Notes: generated by a model not told the origin, from the letters alone. Counted from the first letter of the stretch, positions 1-6,803 are shown. The stretch: DNA of 11,348 nt from an uncultured Bacilli bacterium (GCA_934098345.1 CAKONX010000037.1:1-11348), one strand, 5' to 3'. Made by a program: numbers and translations.

Positions 1-25
1 ATTATAATATACACCATATAAACCT

Positions 26-640
26 CTAATCTAAATGTAAATATTTATTTACTATTTTACTTATTACAAATGCAAGTATAAGCATTATTACTATTTTTAT
101 TAAATATTCTGGATGAGTTAAACATTCAATTAATGTTGTACCAATATAACCCCAGAAATAAACCATAAATACTTTACCTATCATCATACTTATCATATAT
201 TTTTTTCTAGTCATATTAGATAAACCAGCTGCTATATTTACGGCAAATGCCGGAGTAAATGGTATCGCTACTAATATTGCAAGTGATGAAACACTCATTT
301 TATCAACATATCCCATAAACTTATTGAGTTTACCCTTCTCTTTTTTATTTAAGAATTTATTTACAAACCAATTTCTAAATTTACTTCTTATAAGCGTAAA
401 AGATAAAAAACATCCAAAAAGAGTAAAAAACCAGCTTATAAAAAATCCGAAAAATGATCCAAAAGCATAAAAAACAAGAGTAACAAATACACATAACGGC
501 AAAACAGGAAGAATTGATTCAACTGTTATAAGTAAACAGCTTATCAACGCTCCCCATATACCTAAATTAGATAGGAATAGTTCTATCCACGAATCTAAAT
601 TGTTTAATACTTCATTTACACTTGCTATAACCATGTCCAT
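26..640 (-). CDS. VTT-domain (TVP38/TMEM64, DedA-like) membrane protein
   Basis: This is a polytopic membrane protein of about 204 residues, a usual length for the TVP38/TMEM64 (SNARE-associated/VTT) family. Counting from the ATG at 640, two signatures are visible. One is an acidic-proline segment after the first helix (ESILPVLP, about residues 41-48). The other is the re-entrant-type segment IPFTPAFAVNIAAGL (about 126-140), followed by a basic SNMTRKKY loop. Hydrophobic stretches flank both and a last helix ends the protein. Bacterial members of the wider DedA/VTT superfamily are linked to lipid scrambling or lipid-carrier handling and envelope homeostasis; a specific substrate cannot be read here. 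An in-frame GTG at 649 would add MIF. I prefer ATG 640 because a weak GGATG lies about 10 nt upstream. The gene follows the small rhodanese-like gene by about 35 nt, so the two are probably cotranscribed. Confidence 0.85.
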   Translation of the reverse strand: MDMVIASVNEVLNNLDSWIELFLSNLGIWGALISCLLITVESILPVLPLCVFVTLVFYAFGSFFGFFISWFFTLFGCFLSFTLIRSKFRNWFVNKFLNKKEKGKLNKFMGYVDKMSVSSLAILVAIPFTPAFAVNIAAGLSNMTRKKYMISMMIGKVFMVYFWGYIGTTLIECLTHPEYLIKIVIMLILAFVISKIVNKYLHLD

Positions 641-675
641 AAATATCACACATCCATTATATAATAAAATAATTC

Positions 676-888
676 TTAAATCAATTGAGTTACATCATAA
701 CCTTTTAATTCTAAAATGCTTACTACTTCTTTACTTTTTACCCCATGTTTACACTTAAAATAATATTTTCTATTTTTATTTAAATATTTTTCTGGTTCAT
801 ATATTAATTTTTGATAAGGAATATATTCTATATCTAAATTAATTAATACTCCATCTCCAGAGTAATCACTATATTTTAATCTTTTCAT
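676..888 (-). CDS. Very short rhodanese-like protein
   Basis: The 70-residue product matches the C-terminal half of a single-domain rhodanese. A PEKYLNKNRKYYFKC strand leads into the active-site loop C46-K-H-G49-V-K-S52, then a helix (KEVVSILELKGYDV) and the last strand. In the family the loop Cys carries persulfide sulfur or acts as a thiol. The usual N-terminal segment (D-x-R and the following GHIPxAxN stretch) is missing: residues 14-27 jump straight from VLINLDIEY to IPYQKL. The usual final GG is also absent. An in-frame TAA at 895-897 just upstream fixes the start at ATG 888. There is no Shine-Dalgarno sequence. A TATAAT lies 5 nt before the ATG, so the mRNA may be leaderless. It could be an inactive remnant or a minimal sulfur carrier; the intact reading frame and retained Cys favour a functional gene. 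Confidence 0.72.
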   Translation of the reverse strand: MKRLKYSDYSGDGVLINLDIEYIPYQKLIYEPEKYLNKNRKYYFKCKHGVKSKEVVSILELKGYDVTQLI

Positions 889-893
889 AGTAT

Positions 894-929
894 ATTATAT
901 TCTGATAATTTTATTTGGTGTGTTATAAT
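894..929. promoter_or_regulatory. Divergent promoter region between rhodanese-like and HerA-like genes
   Basis: On the plus strand an extended -10 element, TGTTATAAT (921-929), precedes the HerA-like gene; no good -35 is visible, which extended -10 promoters tolerate. On the minus strand a TATAAT (899-894) ends five bases before the ATG of the rhodanese-like gene, which would place the transcription start at or next to the start codon. The two -10 boxes are about 24 bp apart, so simultaneous polymerase binding would be mutually exclusive. These are motif matches only. Confidence 0.5.
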
Positions 930-940
930 TATTATAAGCA

Positions 941-948
941 AAAAGGAG
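941..948 (+). promoter_or_regulatory. Strong Shine-Dalgarno of the HerA-like gene
   Basis: AAAAGGAG lies 7 nt before the ATG at 956 and decides the start of the downstream gene. Confidence 0.8.
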
Positions 949-955
949 TTCTATT

Positions 956-2398
956 ATGTATAAAAATGGAAATATTTTAATTGGAAGAAATGAATCAGGA
1001 GATGCTACTTTACTTTTAAATAAAGCTAATAGACATGGACTTATTACAGGTGCAAGCGGAAGTGGTAAAACAATTACTTTAAAAGTATTAGCTGAAAGTT
1101 TTTCAGAAGCTGGAGTTCCGGTTTTCTTAAGTGATATTAAAGGAGATTTAGCTAGTTTAATAAAACCAGGTTCTATTGAAACAATAAGTAGTCGTTTGGA
1201 AAGTTTAAATATATCTAATTTTGAAGTAAAAGGTTTTCCAGTTACTTTCTTAGATGTTTATTCGGAAAATGGTTCACCTATAAGAACAACAGTTAAAAGT
1301 ATTGGAGCTAAATTACTTGCAAGAATGCTTGATTTAACTGATGCTCAAGAAGGAGTGCTTGCTATTACTTTTAAAATTGCTCAAGATGAAGGATTTGATT
1401 TAATTGATTTAAAGGATTTAAAAGCTATGCTTACTTATGTTGGAGAAAAAAGAAAAGAATATTCTTTAACTTATGGTAATGTTACTTTACAATCAATTGG
1501 ATCAATTCAAAGAAATATTTTATCTTTAGAAACAGAAGGTGGAGATTATTTCTTTGGCTTACCTGCTTTTAATATAAAAGATTTAATACATTTTGATGTT
1601 AATACTGGTTATGGAAATATAAATATATTAGATGCTCAAACATTATTCCAAAAACCTACTTTATATGAAACATTTATGCTATGGATGTTAAATAGTTTAT
1701 ATAATGAACTCCCTGAAGTTGGAGATACTGTTAAACCTAAATTAGTTTTCTTCTTTGATGAAGCTCACTTATTATTTGATTCGATGCCTGATCATTTAAT
1801 TAAACAAATTATTCAAATAGTAAAACTTATACGTTCTAAAGGTGTTGGTCTTTATTTCATAAGTCAAAGTCCTGGAGATATTCCAGATGAAATACTAGCG
1901 CAATTAGGAAATAGATTTCAACATGTTTTAAGAAGTTATACTCCATCTGATGAAAAAGTTATAAAAGCTGCAAGTGATTCTTTTAGAAAAAATGAAAATT
2001 TTAATACTATAGATGCAATTAAAACTTTAAAAACTGGTGAAGCTCTTATATCTTTACAAAATGAAGATGGTGAACCAACAATAGTTGATAAATTTCCTAT
2101 TTTACCTCCTCAAAGTAAAATAGGAACAATCGAACAATTTGAAAGAGAAAACCATATTAAATCAAACTGGTTATATGGAAAATATGAAAATAAGCTTGAA
2201 TATACAAAAACATCAGATATAATAAATTCAATTCTTACAAAGAAAGAAAATGAAGAAAAAGAAAATGTTAAAGAAAAGAAAACTACCAAAAAAGAAAAAA
2301 ACGTTATGAGTAAAGCAAGTGAAAGAATGATTACCAATACTGCATCATCTTTTGGAAGAAAGTTAGGTAATTCACTATTTAAAAAATTATTTAAATAA
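956..2398 (+). CDS. HerA-like ATPase, DUF853 (YjgR-type) family
   Basis: The 480-residue protein has the full layout of the DUF853/HerA-C family of P-loop NTPases, related to HerA and FtsK. Walker A is GASGSGKT (32-39). A following SDIKGDLASL segment is typical of the family. Walker B is FFFDEAH, with D268-E269 and H271. The block SQSPGDIPDEILAQLGNRFQH (303-323) carries the conserved Gln sensor and an Arg-finger candidate, R320. The tail from about 420 is Lys/Glu-rich and low-complexity, then ends in a short conserved amphipathic stretch (SFGRKLGNSLFKKLF). Homologues are cytoplasmic and presumed to act on DNA, but their role is poorly defined; no NurA nuclease partner is visible here. An ideal Shine-Dalgarno sequence and a dedicated extended -10 promoter precede it, and it ends at a bidirectional hairpin. 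It appears to be a stand-alone chromosomal gene rather than part of the type IV secretion group, which lies on the other strand. Confidence 0.92.
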   Translation: MYKNGNILIGRNESGDATLLLNKANRHGLITGASGSGKTITLKVLAESFSEAGVPVFLSDIKGDLASLIKPGSIETISSRLESLNISNFEVKGFPVTFLDVYSENGSPIRTTVKSIGAKLLARMLDLTDAQEGVLAITFKIAQDEGFDLIDLKDLKAMLTYVGEKRKEYSLTYGNVTLQSIGSIQRNILSLETEGGDYFFGLPAFNIKDLIHFDVNTGYGNINILDAQTLFQKPTLYETFMLWMLNSLYNELPEVGDTVKPKLVFFFDEAHLLFDSMPDHLIKQIIQIVKLIRSKGVGLYFISQSPGDIPDEILAQLGNRFQHVLRSYTPSDEKVIKAASDSFRKNENFNTIDAIKTLKTGEALISLQNEDGEPTIVDKFPILPPQSKIGTIEQFERENHIKSNWLYGKYENKLEYTKTSDIINSILTKKENEEKENVKEKKTTKKEKNVMSKASERMITNTASSFGRKLGNSLFKKLFK

Positions 2399-2430
2399 AA
2401 AATATGTGAAAACAAAATCACATATTTTTT
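2397..2430. terminator. Bidirectional hairpin terminator
   Basis: AATATGTGA (2401-2409) pairs perfectly with TCACATATT (2418-2426) around an 8-nt A-rich loop. Flanking A runs (2397-2400) and T runs (2427-2430) extend the stem and give a U-tract in either direction. It separates the HerA-like gene (plus) from the convergent surface-protein gene (minus), whose stop codon starts at 2432. Confidence 0.85.
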
Positions 2431-3635
2431 TATGCTATTCTAAACGCTGGAGAAAATCCATAAGCGGAAGTCAGCGAATTGCTACCACAGTAACCATCGA
2501 TACGGACGAAAAGAAAATAATGAGTTGAATTGAAAAGAGCGGAGCGTAACCACCAATGTAAATTACTTCCATTAAATTGTTTTATAGCACTCACGTAATT
2601 ATTTGTTGTTACTCCCTGTTTTTTATAAAAATCTAATTGTTTTGTACTACTATAAGATGTATCATATTTACTTACTTGATTACTTGTTCCGTCTTCCCAT
2701 ATTTCATGCGTACTAAGCAAATATAATTTATCACGTGTCTCAAAATTACTTTCTCCACCTGTACTTCCATGTCCTGATATTACTTTGGTTGTAGTTATTA
2801 CATTTTGTAAATCACTTGGAAGAGATTTATATATTGTATCATTTATATATGTACGTAACTTAGAATCTCTCCATCCACCTACATTTGTTTCTGTGCTATT
2901 AAATGAGTGTTGTGTTATTATATCTGCAAACTCAACTACAAATCCACATGCTGTTTCACTTGTTTCGGATTCGCATTCACTTTTGTTTGCTACTCTTACT
3001 GTATGTGTTCCAAAAGACCCTAAATCTACTTCTTTTGTATCTCCTATATTATATAAGTCTGTATTTCCAGTTTGAACCGCCTTTTGTATAGTTTGCCAAC
3101 TATCAGTTGTAAATGATACTGGATTTGGAATCCCTTGTCCTAATTCATTTCTTTCTACTGCATTAAATGTTAATTTACATACATACTCTTCTCTTACTTC
3201 TTCTGTAGCTGTTTTATTTAAGGTTATAGTTAAAGTTCCATTAACACTTTCTTTTGCCAATACTTTCGTTGCATTTCCTTCTAATTCATTCTTGATACTT
3301 GTGTATTTTGCTATTGTATTTTCTTTTACTTTACAATTAACACTTACTTCAGCATCATAATTTGCTGAATTGTTTGTTACTTCATATGAAAGTATTGAAG
3401 TTTGATTAAGCGTTTTTAAATCACTTGTTTCAAATGTTATTGTTTTTTTTGAACCATCTATTACATTATTATAAACATCTTGCCCATCTAATGTTGCTTT
3501 AGTGAATATTACACTAAAATCATCCGTATTTTCTCCAATATTTACATTTCCGTTTATAATTAAAGTTGCTGAAACAGCTGCAAATCCTACTGCTAATAAT
3601 AGTATAGTTATTATTAAACTCGCTTTATTTTTCAT
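2430..3635 (-). CDS. Exported surface protein with DUF6273-like C-terminal domain (paralogue A)
   Basis: The 401-residue protein starts with a basic tip and one hydrophobic segment (about 6-28), a signal peptide or anchor. Residues 30-165 form a module shared with the next two upstream genes, with the YEVTNNS-x-x-YDAEV motif and Cys101/Cys153 as a likely disulfide; I infer a beta-rich extracytoplasmic domain. Residues about 175-401 resemble DUF6273: GGWxxSxLRTYIN, DKLYLLST, WWLRSA (361-366) and a terminal GFSPAFRI. This domain is thought to adopt an FGE/C-type-lectin-like fold. Residues 367-394 differ strongly from paralogue C while both flanks are conserved. No LPxTG sorting signal is seen. 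It is the second gene of an operon: its AAGGAG site (3641-3646) overlaps the stop codon of the upstream gene, so the G8 promoter at 5410-5437 probably controls it. The likely role is adhesion or ligand binding, by inference. Confidence 0.85.
   Translation of the reverse strand: MKNKASLIITILLLAVGFAAVSATLIINGNVNIGENTDDFSVIFTKATLDGQDVYNNVIDGSKKTITFETSDLKTLNQTSILSYEVTNNSANYDAEVSVNCKVKENTIAKYTSIKNELEGNATKVLAKESVNGTLTITLNKTATEEVREEYVCKLTFNAVERNELGQGIPNPVSFTTDSWQTIQKAVQTGNTDLYNIGDTKEVDLGSFGTHTVRVANKSECESETSETACGFVVEFADIITQHSFNSTETNVGGWRDSKLRTYINDTIYKSLPSDLQNVITTTKVISGHGSTGGESNFETRDKLYLLSTHEIWEDGTSNQVSKYDTSYSSTKQLDFYKKQGVTTNNYVSAIKQFNGSNLHWWLRSALFNSTHYFLFVRIDGYCGSNSLTSAYGFSPAFRIA
2454..2537 (-). other. 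Hypervariable patch in the DUF6273 domain of paralogue A
   Basis: These 28 codons lie between the conserved WWLRSA and SPAFRI segments. Only about 7 of 28 residues match the equivalent patch of paralogue C. Twenty-four of 28 codons end in C or T, and no K, E, Q, M or W occurs. GC is about 42% by hand count over 2461-2550, well above the surroundings. The residue set is what A-to-N changes of AAY codons can give. Confidence 0.6.
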
Positions 3636-3644
3636 ATATTCTCC

Positions 3645-5378
3645 TTATTCAGATTGAACTGAAATCAATTTAATTATTGCATATCCATTACCTGAATTAG
3701 CAAATGTAGTTGTTGATGATGAAGTGATTTCATATTTCTTTCCATTTAAATTATAATCCAAATTAACATAACTTGTTCCATTATAAGCATGCACTTCTGT
3801 ACCAACAAGTCTATTACCATTTATAGCAACAATACCTGCTCCCTTACCTGAACCATTATTTGCACCCATAATTGAAGAAAATTGAGAATACGTATAGTTT
3901 TTGCTTTCGGCTGAAGTTTGACCTCCATAGTAACCGCCTCCAGCTCCTCCACTTGCTCCTAGTCCTATATCTCCAGAATCAGTTAGTTTGCTTGTTCCAG
4001 TTACTTCATTCGAGCCAAGGCCTAACACATCATTTCCTTTTTCTCCATCGATTCCATAGCAATCATACAGCAAATAACTTGAATCAAAATATGTATTTAG
4101 TGCAGTTGACCCATTAAAACGCCTTCCAGCATTAGCTCTTTTTCCACCTCCGCCTCCAGCTGTAATAATTCTGGATAGCAAAGATTCATCCGTATTCCAA
4201 GATGTATGATTTAAATCATACCATGAATTTTCACTTGCTTTTATTAATCTTATATCTGTTGCACCTGATCCTGGTTTACTTGTTGCAACTGATTGAAGAG
4301 TTGTGCCACCAACTCCGCCTCCATTAAACGAATTTTCTTTTCCGCCAACATAAACATATAACTTTGTATCATTACTTAAAGATATCGTTGCAGTTGCCAT
4401 ACTTCCCATTGTTGAATCATTGTAATCTGAAGAAGTTTTAGAACTTCCGCCTCCTCCATAAGTAGTTAATTCATAATTTCCATTACAAGGAATAATAAAT
4501 TCTTGATAATCTCCGATATAATCAAAACGAAATTCTTTATTTACTATTGATTCACAATAACTTTTTGTTAGTTCTATTTTTGAGTTTTTAATTTTTGAGT
4601 TGTTTGTAAAAATTACATCACCTTCTGATTCAGTTGTAAATGTTGCACTAGCAATTGATTCAGAGATTACAGTTTTTTTGTCCATATTTTTTATTTCATC
4701 CAATGATTTATCTATATAATAAATTTCATGATTACCTCTTTCTAAGCTAACAGGATTTAAACTTCCATCTGATGATGTCGTAATATATTTAGGATCATCA
4801 GAATATATAACTAAACTAGCATTTTTTATAGGGTTTTCAGTTTCATCTAAAAATATACCTGAAAGAATATATTTTGGATAATTAACATCACTTGAAATAG
4901 CTGAAGTACGTCCCGTTGCTACAATATTCAAAGTGCAAGAAAATTTTAAATTTTGTTCATCAATTACAGCTTTTTTTAAAGTTACTTTTAAATTTCCTGT
5001 AGCATAACTTTTAGCTTCGATTACATCTTTATCAATATTATTTTTTAGCTTATAAAGTTCATTATCAGTTGGACTACATTCAATTTTTACTTCGGCATCA
5101 TATTGCGTAGAATTATTTGTTACCTCATATTTAAGATTAGATTCATCGTTTATTTTTTTTAAGTCATTAGTGAAAAATGTTATTGTTTTTTTATCTTGGC
5201 TAATTGATTCATTCGATATATCAATATTATCAAGAATTGATGATGAAAAAAATATATCAAAGTCTTCTATATTTTCAGTAATTGGTGTACTTCCATTTAT
5301 TATTAAAGTTGTACTTATCGCAGCAAACCCCACAGCTAATAATAATGTAATTACCCCAATAACTGCACGTTTTTTCAT
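3645..5378 (-). CDS. Exported modular surface protein: shared N-module, regulatory-like beta domain, glycine-rich domain (paralogue B)
   Basis: The 577-residue protein begins with the same anchor (LLLAVGFAAIS) and N-terminal module as its two neighbours, including YEVTNNS, YDAEV and the Cys pair 101/148. Residues about 168-270 look like a carboxypeptidase-regulatory/CnaB-type beta sandwich: LSGIFLDETENPIKNASLVIY, then SSDG and a strand-rich stretch. From about 275 to the end it matches the Gly-rich domain family that also includes the ALK/LTK receptor glycine-rich region. Visible marks are QEFIIPCNGNYELTTYGGGG, LYVYVGG, GATDIRL, SRIITAGGGGG and GGAGGGYYGG. Cys275, Cys298 and Cys440 lie in this part. 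The protein is therefore probably cell-surface exposed and ligand or matrix binding, which is inference. It is the first gene of a two-gene operon. AGAGGAG sits 9 nt before the ATG, and a TTGACA/TATACT promoter with a G8 spacer tract lies just upstream. Confidence 0.83.
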   Translation of the reverse strand: MKKRAVIGVITLLLAVGFAAISTTLIINGSTPITENIEDFDIFFSSSILDNIDISNESISQDKKTITFFTNDLKKINDESNLKYEVTNNSTQYDAEVKIECSPTDNELYKLKNNIDKDVIEAKSYATGNLKVTLKKAVIDEQNLKFSCTLNIVATGRTSAISSDVNYPKYILSGIFLDETENPIKNASLVIYSDDPKYITTSSDGSLNPVSLERGNHEIYYIDKSLDEIKNMDKKTVISESIASATFTTESEGDVIFTNNSKIKNSKIELTKSYCESIVNKEFRFDYIGDYQEFIIPCNGNYELTTYGGGGSSKTSSDYNDSTMGSMATATISLSNDTKLYVYVGGKENSFNGGGVGGTTLQSVATSKPGSGATDIRLIKASENSWYDLNHTSWNTDESLLSRIITAGGGGGKRANAGRRFNGSTALNTYFDSSYLLYDCYGIDGEKGNDVLGLGSNEVTGTSKLTDSGDIGLGASGGAGGGYYGGQTSAESKNYTYSQFSSIMGANNGSGKGAGIVAINGNRLVGTEVHAYNGTSYVNLDYNLNGKKYEITSSSTTTFANSGNGYAIIKLISVQSE

Positions 5379-5387
5379 TGTTCACAA

Positions 5388-5394
5388 CTCCTCT
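5388..5394 (-). promoter_or_regulatory. Shine-Dalgarno of paralogue B
   Basis: AGAGGAG read on the minus strand, 9 nt before the ATG at 5378. It fixes the start and leaves a short leader of roughly 25 nt from the predicted promoter. Confidence 0.75.
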
Positions 5395-5409
5395 ATTTTT
5401 TACATTTTT

Positions 5410-5437
5410 AGTATATAATACCCCCCCCGATTGTCAA
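5410..5437 (-). promoter_or_regulatory. Promoter with G8 tract in the -35/-10 spacer (candidate phase-variable switch)
   Basis: On the minus strand a perfect -35 TTGACA (5437-5432) and a near-consensus -10 TATACT (5415-5410) are separated by 16 bp. Eight of those spacer bases are an uninterrupted G run (5428-5421). Slippage to nine G would make the spacer the optimal 17 bp; loss of one or more G would weaken it. Spacer-length switching by poly-G or poly-C is established for Neisseria porA and opc promoters. The promoter would drive paralogue B and, through the operon, paralogue A. Confidence 0.75.
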
Positions 5438-5500
5438 ATTTTTCTGTTGAAAAGTTGTAAACATACGCGTTAATTTGCAATGATAAATTTATGACATATA

Positions 5501-5528
5501 AAAACTTAACCATTTAAAGTTAAGTTTT
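5501..5528 (-). terminator. Hairpin terminator of paralogue C
   Basis: A perfect 10-bp stem (5519-5528 with 5501-5510, AAAACTTAAC type) encloses an 8-nt loop. On the minus strand it ends in TTTT and is followed by TATATG. The stem begins on the first base of the stop codon of paralogue C (5530-5528). It insulates paralogue C from the paralogue B/A operon. Confidence 0.7.
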
Positions 5529-6706
5529 TATACAATTCTGAATGCTGGTGAAACTCCATTGGAGTCTGTGGCCACATCACTGTCATTACTACCATTGATA
5601 CCAGCACAAAGAAATGGATAATTATTACTTGAACTTGCTGAACGAAGCCACCATCTAGAAGCAGTTTCATTATATTTCTTTATAACTTTATTATAATTAT
5701 TAGGAGTAACACCCTGATTTTTATAATAATCTAACTGTTTTGTTTCATCATCTATTGAATCATAATCGTATTTTGTTCCATATATTTCCTTTGTAGATAA
5801 TAAATATAACTTGTCTTCTGTTTCAAAATTAGATGCTTCTGTACTTCCATGCCCCGATATTACTTTTGTTGTTGCTATTACATTTTGTAATTCACTCGGA
5901 AGTATATTAAATAATGTGTCATTTATATAAGTGCGTAATTCTGAATTTTTCCATCCACCTACACTTGTTCTTGTGCTGTTAAATTTTTGTAAATTAATTA
6001 TATCGGCAAATTCTATTACAAATCCACATGCTGTTTCACTTGTTTCAGTCGTACATGCACTTTTATTTGCTATTCTTACTATGTATGTTCCTAAATTGTC
6101 TAAATTAACTTCTTTTGTATTTCCTACTTTATATGTATCTGTTTTCCCTGCTTTTACATTTTTTGCTATTGTTTCCCAAGTATCTTCAGCAAATGAAATG
6201 GAACCAACTCCTAATGTATCTCTTTCTACGGCATTAAATGTTAATTCACATACATATTCTTCTTTTACTTCTTCTGTTGCTGTTTTATTTAACGTTACTG
6301 TTAATGTTCCATCTAATGTTTCTTTTGCTAATACTTTCGTTGCATTTCCTTCAAATTCATTTTTTACACTTGTATATTTTGCTTCTGTATTATCTTTTAC
6401 TTTACAATTTACTTGTACTTCCGCATCATAATTGCTTGAATTATTTGTTACTTCATAATTTAATATTGAAGTCTGATTTAATATTTTTAAATCTTTTGTT
6501 TCAAATGTAATGATTTTCTTCGTATCATCTATAACTTGATTATATACATCTTCTCCATCTAGTTTCGCTGATGTGAATATTACTGAAAAATCTTCTGTAT
6601 TTTCATTTATTTTAGCATTTCCGTTTATAATTAAAGTTGTGCTTATTGCAGCAAATCCTACTGCCAATAATATTATTGTTATCATTAAACTTACTTTCTT
6701 TTTCAT
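5528..6706 (-). CDS. Exported surface protein with DUF6273-like C-terminal domain (paralogue C)
   Basis: The 392-residue protein has the same architecture as paralogue A: an N-terminal hydrophobic anchor (about 6-28) and the shared module with YEVTNNS, YDAEV and Cys101/Cys153. A DUF6273-like domain follows, with a second Cys pair (218/227), GGWKNSELRTYIN, DKLYLLST, WWLRSA (352-357) and the terminal SPAFRI. Similarity to paralogue A is high through residue 357, collapses over 358-385, and returns at SPAFRI. The flank codons for WWLRSA differ silently from paralogue A, so the duplication is not recent and the flanks are under purifying selection. The ribosome site is weak (GTGAG-like). A TATAAT lies about 22 nt upstream of the start at 6734-6729, without a clear -35. 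Terminators on both sides make it a single-gene unit not under the G8 promoter. It is likely surface exposed and ligand binding by inference. Confidence 0.85.
   Translation of the reverse strand: MKKKVSLMITIILLAVGFAAISTTLIINGNAKINENTEDFSVIFTSAKLDGEDVYNQVIDDTKKIITFETKDLKILNQTSILNYEVTNNSSNYDAEVQVNCKVKDNTEAKYTSVKNEFEGNATKVLAKETLDGTLTVTLNKTATEEVKEEYVCELTFNAVERDTLGVGSISFAEDTWETIAKNVKAGKTDTYKVGNTKEVNLDNLGTYIVRIANKSACTTETSETACGFVIEFADIINLQKFNSTRTSVGGWKNSELRTYINDTLFNILPSELQNVIATTKVISGHGSTEASNFETEDKLYLLSTKEIYGTKYDYDSIDDETKQLDYYKNQGVTPNNYNKVIKKYNETASRWWLRSASSSNNYPFLCAGINGSNDSDVATDSNGVSPAFRIV
5552..5635 (-). other. Hypervariable patch in the DUF6273 domain of paralogue C
   Basis: These 28 codons are equivalent to 2454-2537. 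They also contain no K, E, Q, M or W, and 23 of 28 codons end in C or T. GC is about 41% by hand count over 5561-5650. Residues differ from paralogue A at about 21 of 28 positions; the common ones (F, L, I, G, S, T, G) look like structural positions. Confidence 0.6.
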
Positions 6707-6728
6707 TTACTCACGCCATTCTACACTC

Positions 6729-6734
6729 ATTATA
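6729..6734 (-). promoter_or_regulatory. Probable -10 box of paralogue C
   Basis: TATAAT on the minus strand, preceded by TTG, 22 nt before the ATG. No -35 matching TTGACA is found at 16-18 bp, so this is a modest call. Confidence 0.4.
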
Positions 6735-6803
6735 CAATATTTTTGTTGTATTTTATTAATATATTTTTATGTTATGTAAAACTTTACAATTTATTAAATA
6801 AAA

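Noticed and set aside
3442..3450. A8 run in paralogue A (and similar runs in paralogue B near 5153-5160) as a coding phase switch
   Set aside because: Runs of eight A or T are common in DNA this AT-rich and encode ordinary Lys-Lys codons; unlike the G tracts they are not compositional outliers.
5931..6431. A 166-residue open frame on the plus strand opposite paralogue C, with similar antisense frames opposite paralogues A and B (for example 2785-3075)
   Set aside because: They lie wholly inside well-supported genes, have no ribosome binding site, and read as Ser/Phe/Leu-rich shadows of the Asn/Lys/Glu-rich sense proteins. The resemblance between the antisense frames simply mirrors the paralogy.
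2430..6706. Type IV pilin or LPxTG-anchored assignment for the three surface proteins
   Set aside because: No prepilin G/A-FTLxE cleavage motif follows the basic tip and no LPxTG plus hydrophobic tail is present at the C-termini.
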